This document shows, piece after piece, positions 1 through 7,590 of a stretch of DNA of 12,730 nucleotides. Position 1 is the first letter of the stretch; the number at the start of each line of letters is the position of its first letter. Below the pieces are notes generated by a model. The model saw only the letters and a program-made list of their open reading frames with translations. It was not told where the DNA came from and searched no databases. The position numbers and the translations under genes were made by a program. The stretch covers positions 1-12,730 of the forward strand of contig DAOTUB010000211.1 in assembly GCA_034437455.1 (NCBI GenBank), given 5' to 3'. Source of the DNA: DAOTUB01 sp034437455 (GTDB lineage Bacteria > Chloroflexota > Anaerolineae > B4-G1).

Positions 1-143
1 CCGAAGGCTCCTCAGCGGAGTTTTGCAAGCTCACACCTTTGCCCTCCCAGGAGATAGCATATCATCCCTGTTGCTAATTGGCAATGCTATTCGAGGTTGT
101 TAATGTTCAACCCTAATATACAAGCGGAACGGAGCGCAGCGAA
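1..143. other. Leading intergenic / possible upstream gene end
   Basis: All three forward frames close here (stops near 55, 75 and 101), and none of the short peptides is recognisable, so no upstream gene can be named. A short CTCC/GGAG hairpin at 8-20 followed by TTTT (21-24) looks like a weak terminator. An AT-richer stretch at 55-122 probably holds the birA promoter. It includes an imperfect 14-bp palindrome TTGCTAATTGGCAA (71-84) whose TTGGCA (78-83) could serve as a -35, but no convincing -10 lies at the right distance. Confidence 0.3.
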
Positions 144-1004
144 GTGGAGTCGCAGCGTCGTGTGGCAGCACACAACGCCACACGGAGAAATCTCCCGTTG
201 TTGGGAGAAGACCCTTTGACTGAACTGGGCCAGAGACAGATCGAAGCGGCGTTGGGGCAGGCGACGTTTTGGCGGAAGGTGGCCTACCTGCCTACCACCG
301 GCTCGACGAACGACGTGGCGAAGGATCTGGCAGCGCGGGGCGCGGCCGAGGGGACCGTGGTGGTAGCCGACCAGCAGACCGCCGGGCGGGGACGCCTGGG
401 ACGGCGCTGGTTGGCCCCGCCAGCTACTTGCCTTTTGTGCTCGCTTCTCTTTCGTCCCGTGCTTTCTCTCGCCCAGGCAAATCGGCTGACGATGCTCTCC
501 TCGCTGGCGGCCGCCGATGCAGTCCGCGAGGTTGCCGGCCTGCGAGTCTCCCTCAAGTGGCCGAATGACCTCATCGTCCCTCCAACCTGGAAAAAGCTAT
601 CGGGCGTGCTGACAGAGACGGGTATGGTCGGGGCGCAACTCGATTTTGTGGTCGTCGGCATCGGCGTCAACGTCAATGTGCCGCCAGAGGCGTTGCCTGA
701 CCTGGACCCCAATGCCACCAGCATCCTGGCGGAGACGGGGCGGGTGGTGGATCGGCTCACGTTGCTGACTGCATTCCTGGCCGAGGTCGAGCGACGGTAC
801 GAGGCGCTGCGAGCTGGCGCAAATCCACGGCAAGAGTGGGCCGGACGGCTGGCGACATTGGGCCGCTCGGTGAAAGCGACCACCTCCGACGGAGTCTTCA
901 CCGGCGTGGCCGAATCCGTGGACGAGGACGGGGCGCTGCTCCTGCGCGCGCCCGGCGGCGCGCTTCGCCGACTCGTGGCCGGGGACGTGACGCTCGCTCA
1001 CTGA
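144..1004 (+). CDS. birA: Biotin--[acetyl-CoA-carboxylase] ligase, monofunctional
   Basis: This cytoplasmic enzyme activates biotin with ATP to biotinyl-5'-AMP and transfers it to the carrier lysine of biotin-dependent carboxylases. The family signatures appear in order: STN (residues 54-56), the biotinyl-AMP loop GRGRLGRRW (81-89), KWPND (138-142), the lysine of KLSGVL (K151), GIGVNVN (172-178), and a small C-terminal SH3-like domain (about 236-284, ending in the usual G-D-V pattern). There is no N-terminal winged helix, so it should not act as a biotin repressor, unlike the E. coli protein. The GTG start has GGAG nine bases upstream. A TTG at 216 with GGGAG at 203-207 is an equally reasonable start, because the first 24 residues look unlike the family. 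The gene converges on the cyclase gene with a 24-bp gap and no clear shared terminator. Confidence 0.93.
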   Translation: MESQRRVAAHNATRRNLPLLGEDPLTELGQRQIEAALGQATFWRKVAYLPTTGSTNDVAKDLAARGAAEGTVVVADQQTAGRGRLGRRWLAPPATCLLCSLLFRPVLSLAQANRLTMLSSLAAADAVREVAGLRVSLKWPNDLIVPPTWKKLSGVLTETGMVGAQLDFVVVGIGVNVNVPPEALPDLDPNATSILAETGRVVDRLTLLTAFLAEVERRYEALRAGANPRQEWAGRLATLGRSVKATTSDGVFTGVAESVDEDGALLLRAPGGALRRLVAGDVTLAH

Positions 1005-1028
1005 TGAGACAGCGCGGTCACGCACGGA

Positions 1029-2660
1029 TCACGCTTTGATGCGCGTGACGTGGTACGCGGTAACGTCGTGCTCTACCCCCTTTAGTCGCAAACCCGTGAC
1101 AGGGGCGGCTTCCACCTGATTCTCGATCAGGTCATACGTCGCCTGGCTGACGAGCACCTGCCCAGACTTTGCTATGCCGCAAATGCGCGATCCCAGGTTG
1201 GCGGCTTGCCCGATGACGGTATAGTCGGTGCGCCGGGCGCAGCCCATCTCGCCGACGGTCAGTTCGCCGGTGGCGATGCCGACGCCGATGGGAGCCTGTT
1301 GGACGCCGCGCGCCTGCCAGTTTTCCATTACTGCCTGGTGAGTCGTTTGCATCTCCAGTCCCACGCGCACTGCCCGCAGAGCGTGATCTGGCTGGGGGAA
1401 AGGCGCGCTGAACAATGCCATGACCTCGTCGCCGACGAATTTGTCGAGCGTGCCCTCGTGCGATAGGATGATCTCGGTCATCTGGCTCAGGTAATCGTTG
1501 ACGAATCCTACCAGCAATTCGGGATCGGTGTGTTCGGCCAGGTTGGTGGAGCCTCGTATGTCGGCGTAGAGCACACTGATCACCGACCGCTCGCCTTTGA
1601 GAAAATCCACGTCGGGATTCGCCAGCAGCCGCTCCATCACGCGCGGGTCGACCGAGCGGCCTAGTACCCGGCGCAACCGGCGGCGCTCCAGCCCCTCAAA
1701 AATAGCCGTATCCATCTGGCTGCCGATAGCGTTCAGCAGGCGATGGTCTTCGCCCCCGAAACCTCGCGGCCCGTACCGGTTGACTACACCGAGGACGCCG
1801 ATGATCTCGTCGTTCAGGATCAGGGGAATGCACAACATAGAGCGTAGTACGTCGCCCAGGTCGTTGTAGCAGACCATCTTGGCCTGTTGCAGCGCCTCGT
1901 TGGCTACCCGGTTCACGATTTCGTAATGAGGCGATACCCGGAACAGGTCGTCGTGGGTAGCGGCTCGCAGTTCCAATCGCTGCTCGCTCTGGTTGTAGAG
2001 CATGACGAACCCCATCTCGGTCTGGATGACAGTGCGCAGTTCATGGAGCACGGCATTAAGCATCTCGTCGAAAGGAAGACGACGGTCGCGGATGCGGTCT
2101 ACCCGGTAGACGGTCTCCAGTTCCTTGTTGCGCTGCTGGAGATCGTAATAGGCGTATCCCTGGAGCACGGCGGAATCGATTTGGCTCTCGGCAATTTTGA
2201 GCAACTCGATTTCGTTGGAGTCGAAAGGCATCTGCGAGCGGGCGAGCAACACGGCGCCCAACCTTTCCTCCTCGCCCATAATGATCGGGATGGCGACCAG
2301 TTGCAGGTTTTCTGGCAGTTGAGGCAGGGCCGATGTTGGCAGCACGTCATTTCCTTCCCAGGTGACGACGTCGTCCGCCTCGACGACCTGCTGGGCCAAT
2401 TCGCGGGTGATGAAGGGTTCCAGGTGACCGAACTTTTCCCTCCGATCATTGATCGCTTTCAGCTCCAGTTCATTCTCCTCGCGGCTCAGCAGGCAGAGCA
2501 GGCAGAGTTCGGCCTGGAATTGGTCGGCAAGCGCGTTGGCGATGGAGGTCAACATGGCCGAGGGCTCGGGTACTGTATCGCGGATGTGGTCAATCGCCAG
2601 GATCAGGTCCAGTTCTTTTTGTTTCACTTCAAGCTGTTTGGTCAAGTTTTTCTCTTTCAT
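1029..2660 (-). CDS. GAF-GAF-class III adenylate cyclase
   Basis: Predicted soluble nucleotide cyclase of 543 residues that makes cAMP from ATP under control of two sensory GAF domains. A short N-terminal coiled coil (1-20) leads into GAF1 (about 22-170). A second helical linker and GAF2 (about 180-325) follow, then the catalytic domain (about 355-540). Both linkers carry a similar xxxDxIRD motif, suggesting GAF duplication. All key catalytic residues are visible: metal-binding D367 (ADIRGST) and D411 (VGDE), adenine-specifying K407 (DKFVGD) and D479 (TDYT), and transition-state N488 and R492 (ANLGSR). The domain is therefore probably active and specific for ATP rather than GTP. The frame is open to an ATG at 2807, but I chose the ATG at 2658-2660: GAGGA lies seven bases before it, it starts the coiled coil, and the best promoter lies between the two ATGs. 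Confidence 0.9.
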   Translation of the reverse strand: MKEKNLTKQLEVKQKELDLILAIDHIRDTVPEPSAMLTSIANALADQFQAELCLLCLLSREENELELKAINDRREKFGHLEPFITRELAQQVVEADDVVTWEGNDVLPTSALPQLPENLQLVAIPIIMGEEERLGAVLLARSQMPFDSNEIELLKIAESQIDSAVLQGYAYYDLQQRNKELETVYRVDRIRDRRLPFDEMLNAVLHELRTVIQTEMGFVMLYNQSEQRLELRAATHDDLFRVSPHYEIVNRVANEALQQAKMVCYNDLGDVLRSMLCIPLILNDEIIGVLGVVNRYGPRGFGGEDHRLLNAIGSQMDTAIFEGLERRRLRRVLGRSVDPRVMERLLANPDVDFLKGERSVISVLYADIRGSTNLAEHTDPELLVGFVNDYLSQMTEIILSHEGTLDKFVGDEVMALFSAPFPQPDHALRAVRVGLEMQTTHQAVMENWQARGVQQAPIGVGIATGELTVGEMGCARRTDYTVIGQAANLGSRICGIAKSGQVLVSQATYDLIENQVEAAPVTGLRLKGVEHDVTAYHVTRIKA

Positions 2661-2771
2661 ATTGCTGTCCTCATTGTCTGTAAAATAGGGTAGAACCCCC
2701 TGCCTTCCAAGCTGCCGATTTTTATCCGGCGATGGTTGGCTTGTGATCTCTTGTGTTAGCGGCATGCCTTG

Positions 2772-2800
2772 ATTATATCCGAATGCTGGCGCTTGCACAA
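2772..2800 (-). promoter_or_regulatory. Promoter of the cyclase gene
   Basis: On the minus strand a perfect TATAAT (2772-2777) lies 17 bases downstream of TTGTGC (2795-2800, 3 of 6 to the -35 consensus). The expected start near 2765 gives a leader of about 105 nt before the ATG at 2660. The leader holds two small hairpins (GGGT/ACCC and GCCGG/TCGGC). I recognise no riboswitch in it. The rest of the 2661-2885 interval contains no gene I can support. Confidence 0.55.
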
Positions 2801-2885
2801 GCAGCAACGCTATTCTGTTGAGGATCCATTTTCTGAGGATGTTTGGTGATTCGAGGGGTTCAAGGGGGCGGGCGCTTTTGCCCTT

Positions 2886-5054
2886 TTACCACATTCCCTC
2901 CGGCAGCGTCAGTATGACGCGGGTGTACGCGCCCGGCATGCTTTCTACTGCCAGCGTCCCGCCGACGACGGCCATCATCGTGCTGTGCAGCGCCAATCCT
3001 TGACCGCTGCTTTCTTCTGGCTTTTTCGTGACATCCAACCCGACGCCGTCGTCCTCGATGGTGATCTCCAGCCCATCGCGCCAGACTGCCCTGACGTGGA
3101 GGTTCAGCGGTTGGGGGGTCTCTCGATCTCGCCCGTGGCGGGCGGCGTTGCGGATCGCCTCGCGAGCGGCGTAGAAGAGGACCTCGGCTGTCAGCGTGGG
3201 GATGCGCTGTGCTTTCTGCTCTGCCTCTGGTTCGATCTCCCACGTCACGTCGTCGAAACCGTTACTCAGTTCGTCGCTCACAGCCTGGCGCAGCGCGCTG
3301 ACTATTCCCAATCGCGCGACCTCTGGCGCGGCGTCGGAGGGTAGTTCGCGCAACAGGTCGGCGATCTGGCGGTGGGCGTCCGCCAGGAGCGAGACGGTCT
3401 CTGAGGATCTCTCGTTACTGCTCAGGGTCAGCATCGCCGCGTGGAGGTTGGGCAGTACCTCGTCGTGTAACACGCGGCGGGTCTGCTGGTCGAGCACCTG
3501 GCTTTCGGCCAGTCGTTGACGCTGCAAGGCCATCAGCCGACGAGCCATTTCCCCGCTGGCCTGAGTATCGATCAATCGCTCGCCGCTGGCGCGGGCGATC
3601 TCGATCTCCTCCTGGGTGTAGAGACCGCCATCCCGCTTTTCGCCCAGTAGCAGGACGCCGATCAGCCCGCGCTCGCTCCACAGCGGCACGGCCCACATCG
3701 CGCCGCCGTAGCGATCCGGGTCTAGCGGCGTGCACATCGTCTGCGGCGAGTCGAACCGCGATGCGAGTTCGGCCAGCGAGGGGAGCGAGGTCGGGTCGCC
3801 TGCGGGATAAGTCAAGGGCGGGCCGACCAGCGGAGCCAACGGTCCCAGCGCGATCAGATAAGCCACACGCGCCTCCAGCACGTCGTCGCACAACGCCCGG
3901 AACGGCGTCTCCGTGTCAATCTCTCTCCCCCATTGAGGGAGGGCCGGGGCAGCGTCCCGGAGAGGCCGCGGCCACTGCGGGGCGGAGGGAGTCAGCAATC
4001 GTTCGTATAACCTCTCGCTGGCGACGAAAGGGCGCAGGTGCTCGATAGTGCGCTCTCGCTCGGCGTAGGAACGCCAGCTCAGAAGGGCGTAGAAGGTCAC
4101 CATCAGCAGGGTGGTCAGCAGCAAGCTGTAGATCGAGCGTATCCGAAGCGCGATCCCCCAGCCCACCACCACGCCGTACCCCGCCGCCAGGATGACGGCC
4201 CGCCGCCAGTGCTGGAAGAGTCCGCGCCGGGGGAGCGTCTTGCCGGTAAAGACCTCGTAGGAGACGATCGCCTGCCCCAACAGGATCACGGCGATGGTGA
4301 TGAGGAGCGAGATCGCCAGGTCGAACCAGGCGACGGTGAGCGCCATCTCGGTGTAGACGCCGGACCGGGCGCGCTGGTTGGCGTTTAGCATGATCCACAA
4401 CATCACCCACGCCACGAGCAGGCTGGCGGCGAGCAGCGCGACGGAGGCGGTTGTCAGCCAGGGACGGGCACGACGGCGGGCCAGGTCGCCCATCACGCGG
4501 GACGATGGCCCCGGACGGCGCAGCGCGTCCAGCGACAGGCTGAGGCAGAGCACGATGTAGAACGGATAGACGAGGATCAAGAGCGGGATGCCGATCACCG
4601 AGGGCGTGGCCGACAGCCGGAGTTGCGCCACCTGCAAGTAGGAGGGCAACGGGTTGGCAAAGAGGAGCAGCCCGACGAGGCCCGCCGCCAGCAGCACGGT
4701 GAGCAGGAACCAGGGGCGCTGGCGGCGATGTAGGGGAGTCTGCGGGTCGTCCCAGAAACCCGCGTACCACAGCATGATCGCGTACCAGGCGAAAGGCGAG
4801 CCGACGACCGGCACCCAGCCCACGTGCCACCAGAAATTCATCCCCTCGCTCACAACGTAGAGGCCGTGGCCCAGGAGCGCGGCGTGACTGATGAAGAAAA
4901 GCCCGCCCATCAGTATCCCGCCGCCCGCCATCCAGACGCCCCATGTACGGCGCTCGGCGTTCAGCAGCACCGTCAGGCCCAGCCAGAACAGCAGGATGAT
5001 GTCGAACAGCGAGACGGCCATGATGGCCCAGTCGAGGGGGAGTATGCCGGTCAT
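2886..5054 (-). CDS. Multi-TM GAF sensor histidine kinase, NarL type
   Basis: Membrane sensor kinase of 722 residues that should autophosphorylate and pass phosphate to the response regulator encoded just upstream. The N-terminal third has about nine hydrophobic helices (roughly 10-32, 38-62, 79-100, 113-135, 152-175, 199-226, 236-266, 286-304, 309-328) with short loops. This suggests sensing within or near the membrane rather than by a periplasmic domain. A GAF-like domain follows (about 380-500), then the DHp helix RRVLHDEVLPNLH with phosphoacceptor H530 (HisKA_3-like). The ATPase domain has N-box E632...N636, G1 DDGVG (668-672) and G2 GQGLALH. There is no HAMP domain. ATG at 5054 follows the regulator stop by three bases and has AGGA in front. 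Residues about 363-379 are encoded by a GC-rich interspersed repeat. The ligand is unknown. Confidence 0.9.
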   Translation of the reverse strand: MTGILPLDWAIMAVSLFDIILLFWLGLTVLLNAERRTWGVWMAGGGILMGGLFFISHAALLGHGLYVVSEGMNFWWHVGWVPVVGSPFAWYAIMLWYAGFWDDPQTPLHRRQRPWFLLTVLLAAGLVGLLLFANPLPSYLQVAQLRLSATPSVIGIPLLILVYPFYIVLCLSLSLDALRRPGPSSRVMGDLARRRARPWLTTASVALLAASLLVAWVMLWIMLNANQRARSGVYTEMALTVAWFDLAISLLITIAVILLGQAIVSYEVFTGKTLPRRGLFQHWRRAVILAAGYGVVVGWGIALRIRSIYSLLLTTLLMVTFYALLSWRSYAERERTIEHLRPFVASERLYERLLTPSAPQWPRPLRDAAPALPQWGREIDTETPFRALCDDVLEARVAYLIALGPLAPLVGPPLTYPAGDPTSLPSLAELASRFDSPQTMCTPLDPDRYGGAMWAVPLWSERGLIGVLLLGEKRDGGLYTQEEIEIARASGERLIDTQASGEMARRLMALQRQRLAESQVLDQQTRRVLHDEVLPNLHAAMLTLSSNERSSETVSLLADAHRQIADLLRELPSDAAPEVARLGIVSALRQAVSDELSNGFDDVTWEIEPEAEQKAQRIPTLTAEVLFYAAREAIRNAARHGRDRETPQPLNLHVRAVWRDGLEITIEDDGVGLDVTKKPEESSGQGLALHSTMMAVVGGTLAVESMPGAYTRVILTLPEGMW
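3916..3970. repeat. GC-rich interspersed repeat in kinase linker
   Basis: A C-run, ATTG, G-run block (CTCCCCCATTGAGGGAG within 3922-3940, followed by GGCCGGGGC) sits in frame between the last TM helix and the GAF domain of the kinase. It encodes the low-complexity linker APALPQWGRE. It resembles the C-run/TTG/G-run repeat at 11586-11619. The boundaries are approximate. Confidence 0.5.
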
Positions 5055-5057
5055 GGT

Positions 5058-5792
5058 CTATCCTAGCGGCGTCCACTTCCCCTGTCGATCGATCACCCGC
5101 GGCGTGCCGTCCTCGTCCCACTGGATCAACTGGCGGCGCTGATAGATGATGGCCGCTCGCGTGCGTGCGGCCTTTTCGTCGGCGGGCGTCTCGTTGAGCC
5201 GCCAGGCGGTATAAATCTGCCCGTTCGTGCGGCTGACCGCGCGCCTATCTCGAAAGCCCAATCGCTCGGCGATCTGCTCGTTTGTAAGCCCCTGGGCCAG
5301 CAGCGCGACCACCTCTAACTCGTTCGGCTCCAACAGCGTCAGCGGATCGTACTCGTCCTTATGGCGCACTTCCTGCACCCGCGTCTCGATCTCGGGGTCG
5401 ATAAAGCTCCGTCCGGCGACGGCGTCGCGCAAGAGCGGCAGGATGCTCGCCGGAAGCAAATAGTTGCTCTTGCGGACGTAGGCATAGTGGGTCAGGATGC
5501 CAGAGTGCAAAAAGTCACGGTAGTAGGCGTCGTCGTCCTGGATGGAGTAAAAGACGACCGGCAGGCGGGGATGCTCGCGCCGGAGGGCGACCGCCGCCTG
5601 GATGCCGTTCATCTCGCCGGCCAACTGGACGTCCATCAGCGCCGCGTCGGGAGGCGAATCCAGGCAGTGCGCCAGCGCCTCCTCGCCGCTGGCGACCTCG
5701 CACACCACGCGCACGGCGCCGGTGGCCTCCAGCCCGACCTTTAGCGCGCGGCGCAGTTTCTCATTGTCTTCGACGAGCAGGGTTTTGAGCAT
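5058..5792 (-). CDS. LuxR/NarL-type response regulator
   Basis: DNA-binding response regulator of 244 residues, partner of the kinase three bases downstream. The receiver domain (1-125) has the acidic pocket E8-D9, phosphoacceptor D54 (LMDVQ), S83 and K108. A linker leads to a LuxR-type helix-turn-helix (about 154-200: LEPNELEVVALLAQGLTNEQ..., then IAERLGF). A C-terminal extension of about 44 residues (EKAARTR...WTPLG) is longer than in typical NarL proteins. The recognition region (RDRRAVSRTNGQIYTAWRLN) departs from the usual TVKxH pattern. The frame is open upstream to an ATG at 5816, but the ATG at 5792 has a strong GGAGG six bases away and begins the canonical MLKTLLVEDN strand, so I use it. 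It is the first gene of the operon, divergent from the radical SAM gene. Confidence 0.92.
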   Translation of the reverse strand: MLKTLLVEDNEKLRRALKVGLEATGAVRVVCEVASGEEALAHCLDSPPDAALMDVQLAGEMNGIQAAVALRREHPRLPVVFYSIQDDDAYYRDFLHSGILTHYAYVRKSNYLLPASILPLLRDAVAGRSFIDPEIETRVQEVRHKDEYDPLTLLEPNELEVVALLAQGLTNEQIAERLGFRDRRAVSRTNGQIYTAWRLNETPADEKAARTRAAIIYQRRQLIQWDEDGTPRVIDRQGKWTPLG

Positions 5793-5815
5793 TTGTTGCC
5801 TCCACAGTATACACA

Positions 5816-5844
5816 ACTGTAGTAGATTCGGCGCTTCTTGTCAA
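5816..5844 (-). promoter_or_regulatory. Promoter of the response regulator-kinase operon
   Basis: On the minus strand a perfect TTGACA (5839-5844) is followed after 17 bases by TACAGT (5816-5821, 4 of 6). The predicted start near 5809 gives a leader of about 17 nt carrying the GGAGG. A 5-bp inverted repeat ACAGT/ACTGT (5804-5808 and 5816-5820) covers the -10 and start region and might be an operator half-site pair. One arm of a 9-bp inverted repeat (5842-5850) overlaps the -35. Confidence 0.55.
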
Positions 5845-5899
5845 GCACTCAGGTGCGAGAATTGGCGGGGCTGAGTTGTGGACATCTCCCGAGTGCTTG
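5842..5899. promoter_or_regulatory. 9-bp inverted repeat across divergent promoters
   Basis: CAAGCACTC (5842-5850) and its exact reverse complement GAGTGCTTG (5891-5899) lie with centres 49 bp apart in the region between the two divergent genes. The left copy overlaps the -35 of the response-regulator promoter. The right copy lies between the proposed -35 and -10 of the radical SAM promoter. Reading along each direction of transcription, both copies are GAGTGCTTG. This fits a regulator-binding pair, possibly for the adjacent response regulator (inference). Confidence 0.4.
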
Positions 5900-5908
5900 G
5901 GGTAGAAT
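5879..5908 (+). promoter_or_regulatory. Promoter of the radical SAM gene
   Basis: TGGACA (5879-5884, 5 of 6) is followed after 18 bases by TAGAAT (5903-5908, 5 of 6). The start would be near 5915, about 22 nt before the ATG at 5938, with GAGGAGGG immediately upstream of the start codon. A 9-bp repeat arm occupies the spacer. Confidence 0.5.
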
Positions 5909-5937
5909 GACTGCGGATACCTTACGAGGAGGGCAGT

Positions 5938-7368
5938 ATGAAAGTCAAAATGATCCTACCCGCGCTGATCGAAGCCAAAAGCCCCTACTGGAGGCCGATC
6001 AAGTACTCGCTCTTTCCACCGCTGGGTCTGGCCACGTTGGCGGGATACTTGAACAACGATGACGAAATCTCCATCCAGGATGAGCACGTCGAGCAACTCG
6101 ACCTGGACGACGAGCCGGACCTGGTAGCGATTCAGGTCTATATCACCTCCGCCTACCGGGCCTACGAACTGGCCGACCACTACCGGGAGCGGGGAGCGCA
6201 CGTGGCGCTGGGTGGGCTACACGTGACCTCGCTGCCGGAGGAGGCCGCCCGCCACGCCGACACCATCTTTCTCGGGCCGGGCGAGGATACCTGGCCCACC
6301 TTCCTGGCCGATTTCCGGGCCGGGCGGCCTGGCAAGGTGTATCGCTCCCACGTGCGCACCTTAGCCGGGATGCCCCGAGTTCGCCGGGATTTGATCAAGC
6401 GGTATCTCTATCTCGTGCCCAACTCGATCGTCGTGTCGCGGGGCTGTCCTCACCACTGCGATTTCTGCTACAAGGACGCTTTCTTTGAGGGCGGCAGATC
6501 CTTCTATACCCAGGCCGTTGACGACGCGCTGGCCGAGATCGAGCGGCTGCCGGGACGCCACCTCTATTTTCTGGACGACCATCTTTTCGGGGACGCTCGT
6601 TTTGCGACGGCGCTGTTCGATGGGATGAAGGGGATGGGTCGCTTGTGGCAGGCCGCGGCCACTGTGCAGTCGGTGCTGAGGCCCGGATTGCTGGAGAAAG
6701 CAGTGGAGAGCGGTTTACGCAGCCTGTTCATCGGTTTTGAGACGCTCAATTCGGATAACCTGCGGGCGCAGCGCAAGACGCACAATCTCCATCGGAGCTA
6801 CCGCGCCGCCGTCCGCAGGCTACACGACCTGGGCGTGATGATCAACGGCAGCTTTGTCTTTGGTATGGATGAGGATGATGCGATGGTATTCGACTGTGCA
6901 GTGGAATGGGCGATCGAGCAGGGGATCGAGACGGCCACGTTCCACATCCTCACGCCCTACCCGGGCACGGCCCTGTACCGGCGGCTGGCGGCGCAGGGAC
7001 GCATCACCACGACCAACTGGGATCTGTACGACACTCGCCACGCCGTCTTTCGCCCGGCGAGGATGACGGCGGAAGCGTTGGAGGCGGGCTACTGGCGAGC
7101 CTATCGGGATTTCTACCGCTGGGGTTCTATCTTTCGGGGAGCGTGGGCGAAGGCGGGCTGGGGCGAGCGGCTGCGTCACCTGGCCTATGCCGGGGGCTGG
7201 AAAAAGTTCGAGCCATTGTGGGATCGGGTCATTCGAGCGAAACAGGTTGCCAACACACTCCCGTTGTTGGAGGCTGTGCTGGCCGGTTTCGGTCGCTATA
7301 CACCACAGCAGACGATGGAGGCCGTGCTGCCCGTTGGCCGTCGCGTAGCAACTCGAAGCAACTTGTGA
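5938..7368 (+). CDS. B12-binding-type radical SAM protein
   Basis: Radical SAM enzyme of 476 residues with a cobalamin-binding-like N-terminal domain. The N-terminal part (about 5-135) has the B12-domain pattern PPLGLATLAGYL near 28, an alternating strand/helix fold with VAIQVYIT, ALGGLHVTSLPEEA, and FLGPGEDTWP near 111-120. The cluster motif is C170-x3-C174-x2-C177 (RGCPHHCDFC), which binds the 4Fe-4S cluster that cleaves SAM. The barrel continues with IGFETL (265-270) and FVFGMDEDD (306-314). The segment HILTPYPGTALYRRLAAQGR and the following WRAYRDFY region match the C-terminal extension of the HpnP/BchE-like branch. The substrate cannot be assigned; a C- or P-methylation or a cyclisation is possible. 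The ATG at 5938 has GGAGG six bases upstream. The gene stands alone and diverges from the two-component operon, which may control it. Confidence 0.88.
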   Translation: MKVKMILPALIEAKSPYWRPIKYSLFPPLGLATLAGYLNNDDEISIQDEHVEQLDLDDEPDLVAIQVYITSAYRAYELADHYRERGAHVALGGLHVTSLPEEAARHADTIFLGPGEDTWPTFLADFRAGRPGKVYRSHVRTLAGMPRVRRDLIKRYLYLVPNSIVVSRGCPHHCDFCYKDAFFEGGRSFYTQAVDDALAEIERLPGRHLYFLDDHLFGDARFATALFDGMKGMGRLWQAAATVQSVLRPGLLEKAVESGLRSLFIGFETLNSDNLRAQRKTHNLHRSYRAAVRRLHDLGVMINGSFVFGMDEDDAMVFDCAVEWAIEQGIETATFHILTPYPGTALYRRLAAQGRITTTNWDLYDTRHAVFRPARMTAEALEAGYWRAYRDFYRWGSIFRGAWAKAGWGERLRHLAYAGGWKKFEPLWDRVIRAKQVANTLPLLEAVLAGFGRYTPQQTMEAVLPVGRRVATRSNL

Positions 7369-7385
7369 GGTTAGGACTTGGCGAC

Positions 7386-7475
7386 ATGGCCGGGTTGGCG
7401 TTCGTCTGGTTAGTTGCACTCCTCTCTCTTTGTGGTAACATTCCATCATTGATGGAGCGAGCGCCGGTCGAGTAG
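7386..7475 (+). CDS. Possible 29-aa single-TM peptide
   Basis: A short open frame from ATG to TAG lies 17 bases after the radical SAM stop, with AGGA about nine bases ahead of the start. The peptide begins MAGLAFVWLVALLSLCGNIP and so has one hydrophobic helix of about 17 residues followed by a polar tail (MERAPVE). It could be a small membrane protein co-transcribed with the radical SAM gene, or it could be chance. There is no family evidence. Confidence 0.22.
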   Translation: MAGLAFVWLVALLSLCGNIPSLMERAPVE

Positions 7476-7487
7476 GCCCAAAGGGCC
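7442..7487. other. Two tandem hairpins after the radical SAM gene
   Basis: TCCATC-ATT-GATGGA (7442-7456) and GGCCC-AAA-GGGCC (7475-7487) are perfect short stem-loops. Neither is followed by a T-run, so they are not good intrinsic terminators, but they may stabilise the 3' end of the upstream transcript. Confidence 0.3.
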
Positions 7488-7511
7488 GTATCGAGACCAA
7501 GCGAGCGATGT

Positions 7512-7542
7512 TTGAACCAAACGCCGCCCTCAGGCGTATATA
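7512..7542 (+). promoter_or_regulatory. Weak candidate promoter for the permease operon
   Basis: TTGAAC (7512-7517) and TATATA (7537-7542) are 19 bases apart, giving a start near 7550 and a leader of about 40 nt. A 5-bp inverted repeat ACGCC/GGCGT (7521-7525 and 7533-7537) fills the spacer. The matches are modest and the spacing is long. Confidence 0.27.
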
Positions 7543-7590
7543 CATGGTACCGTTCCGTTTCAGCCCATCAGCGAAGCCTATGGCTATCCC

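Noticed and set aside
1005..1030. Possible bidirectional terminator between birA and the cyclase gene
   Set aside because: No stem with a flanking T-run is visible in the 24-bp gap.
1887..2693. A 268-codon frame antisense to the cyclase
   Set aside because: It mirrors the GAF-domain coding sequence with no recognisable motif. The minus-strand protein is fully explained.
2661..2765. Riboswitch in the cyclase leader
   Set aside because: The short hairpins do not match any riboswitch consensus I can recognise.
2870..2890. GGGC-GCTTTT-GCCC hairpin followed by TTTT near the end of the kinase gene
   Set aside because: The T-run is on the plus strand, where no gene ends. For the minus-strand kinase the stem is only 4 bp without a U-tract, so it is not a credible terminator.
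3916..5121. A 401-codon minus-strand frame overlapping the kinase
   Set aside because: The translation is low-complexity G/R/A/P, typical of a shifted frame of a GC-rich gene, and it runs into the adjacent regulator.
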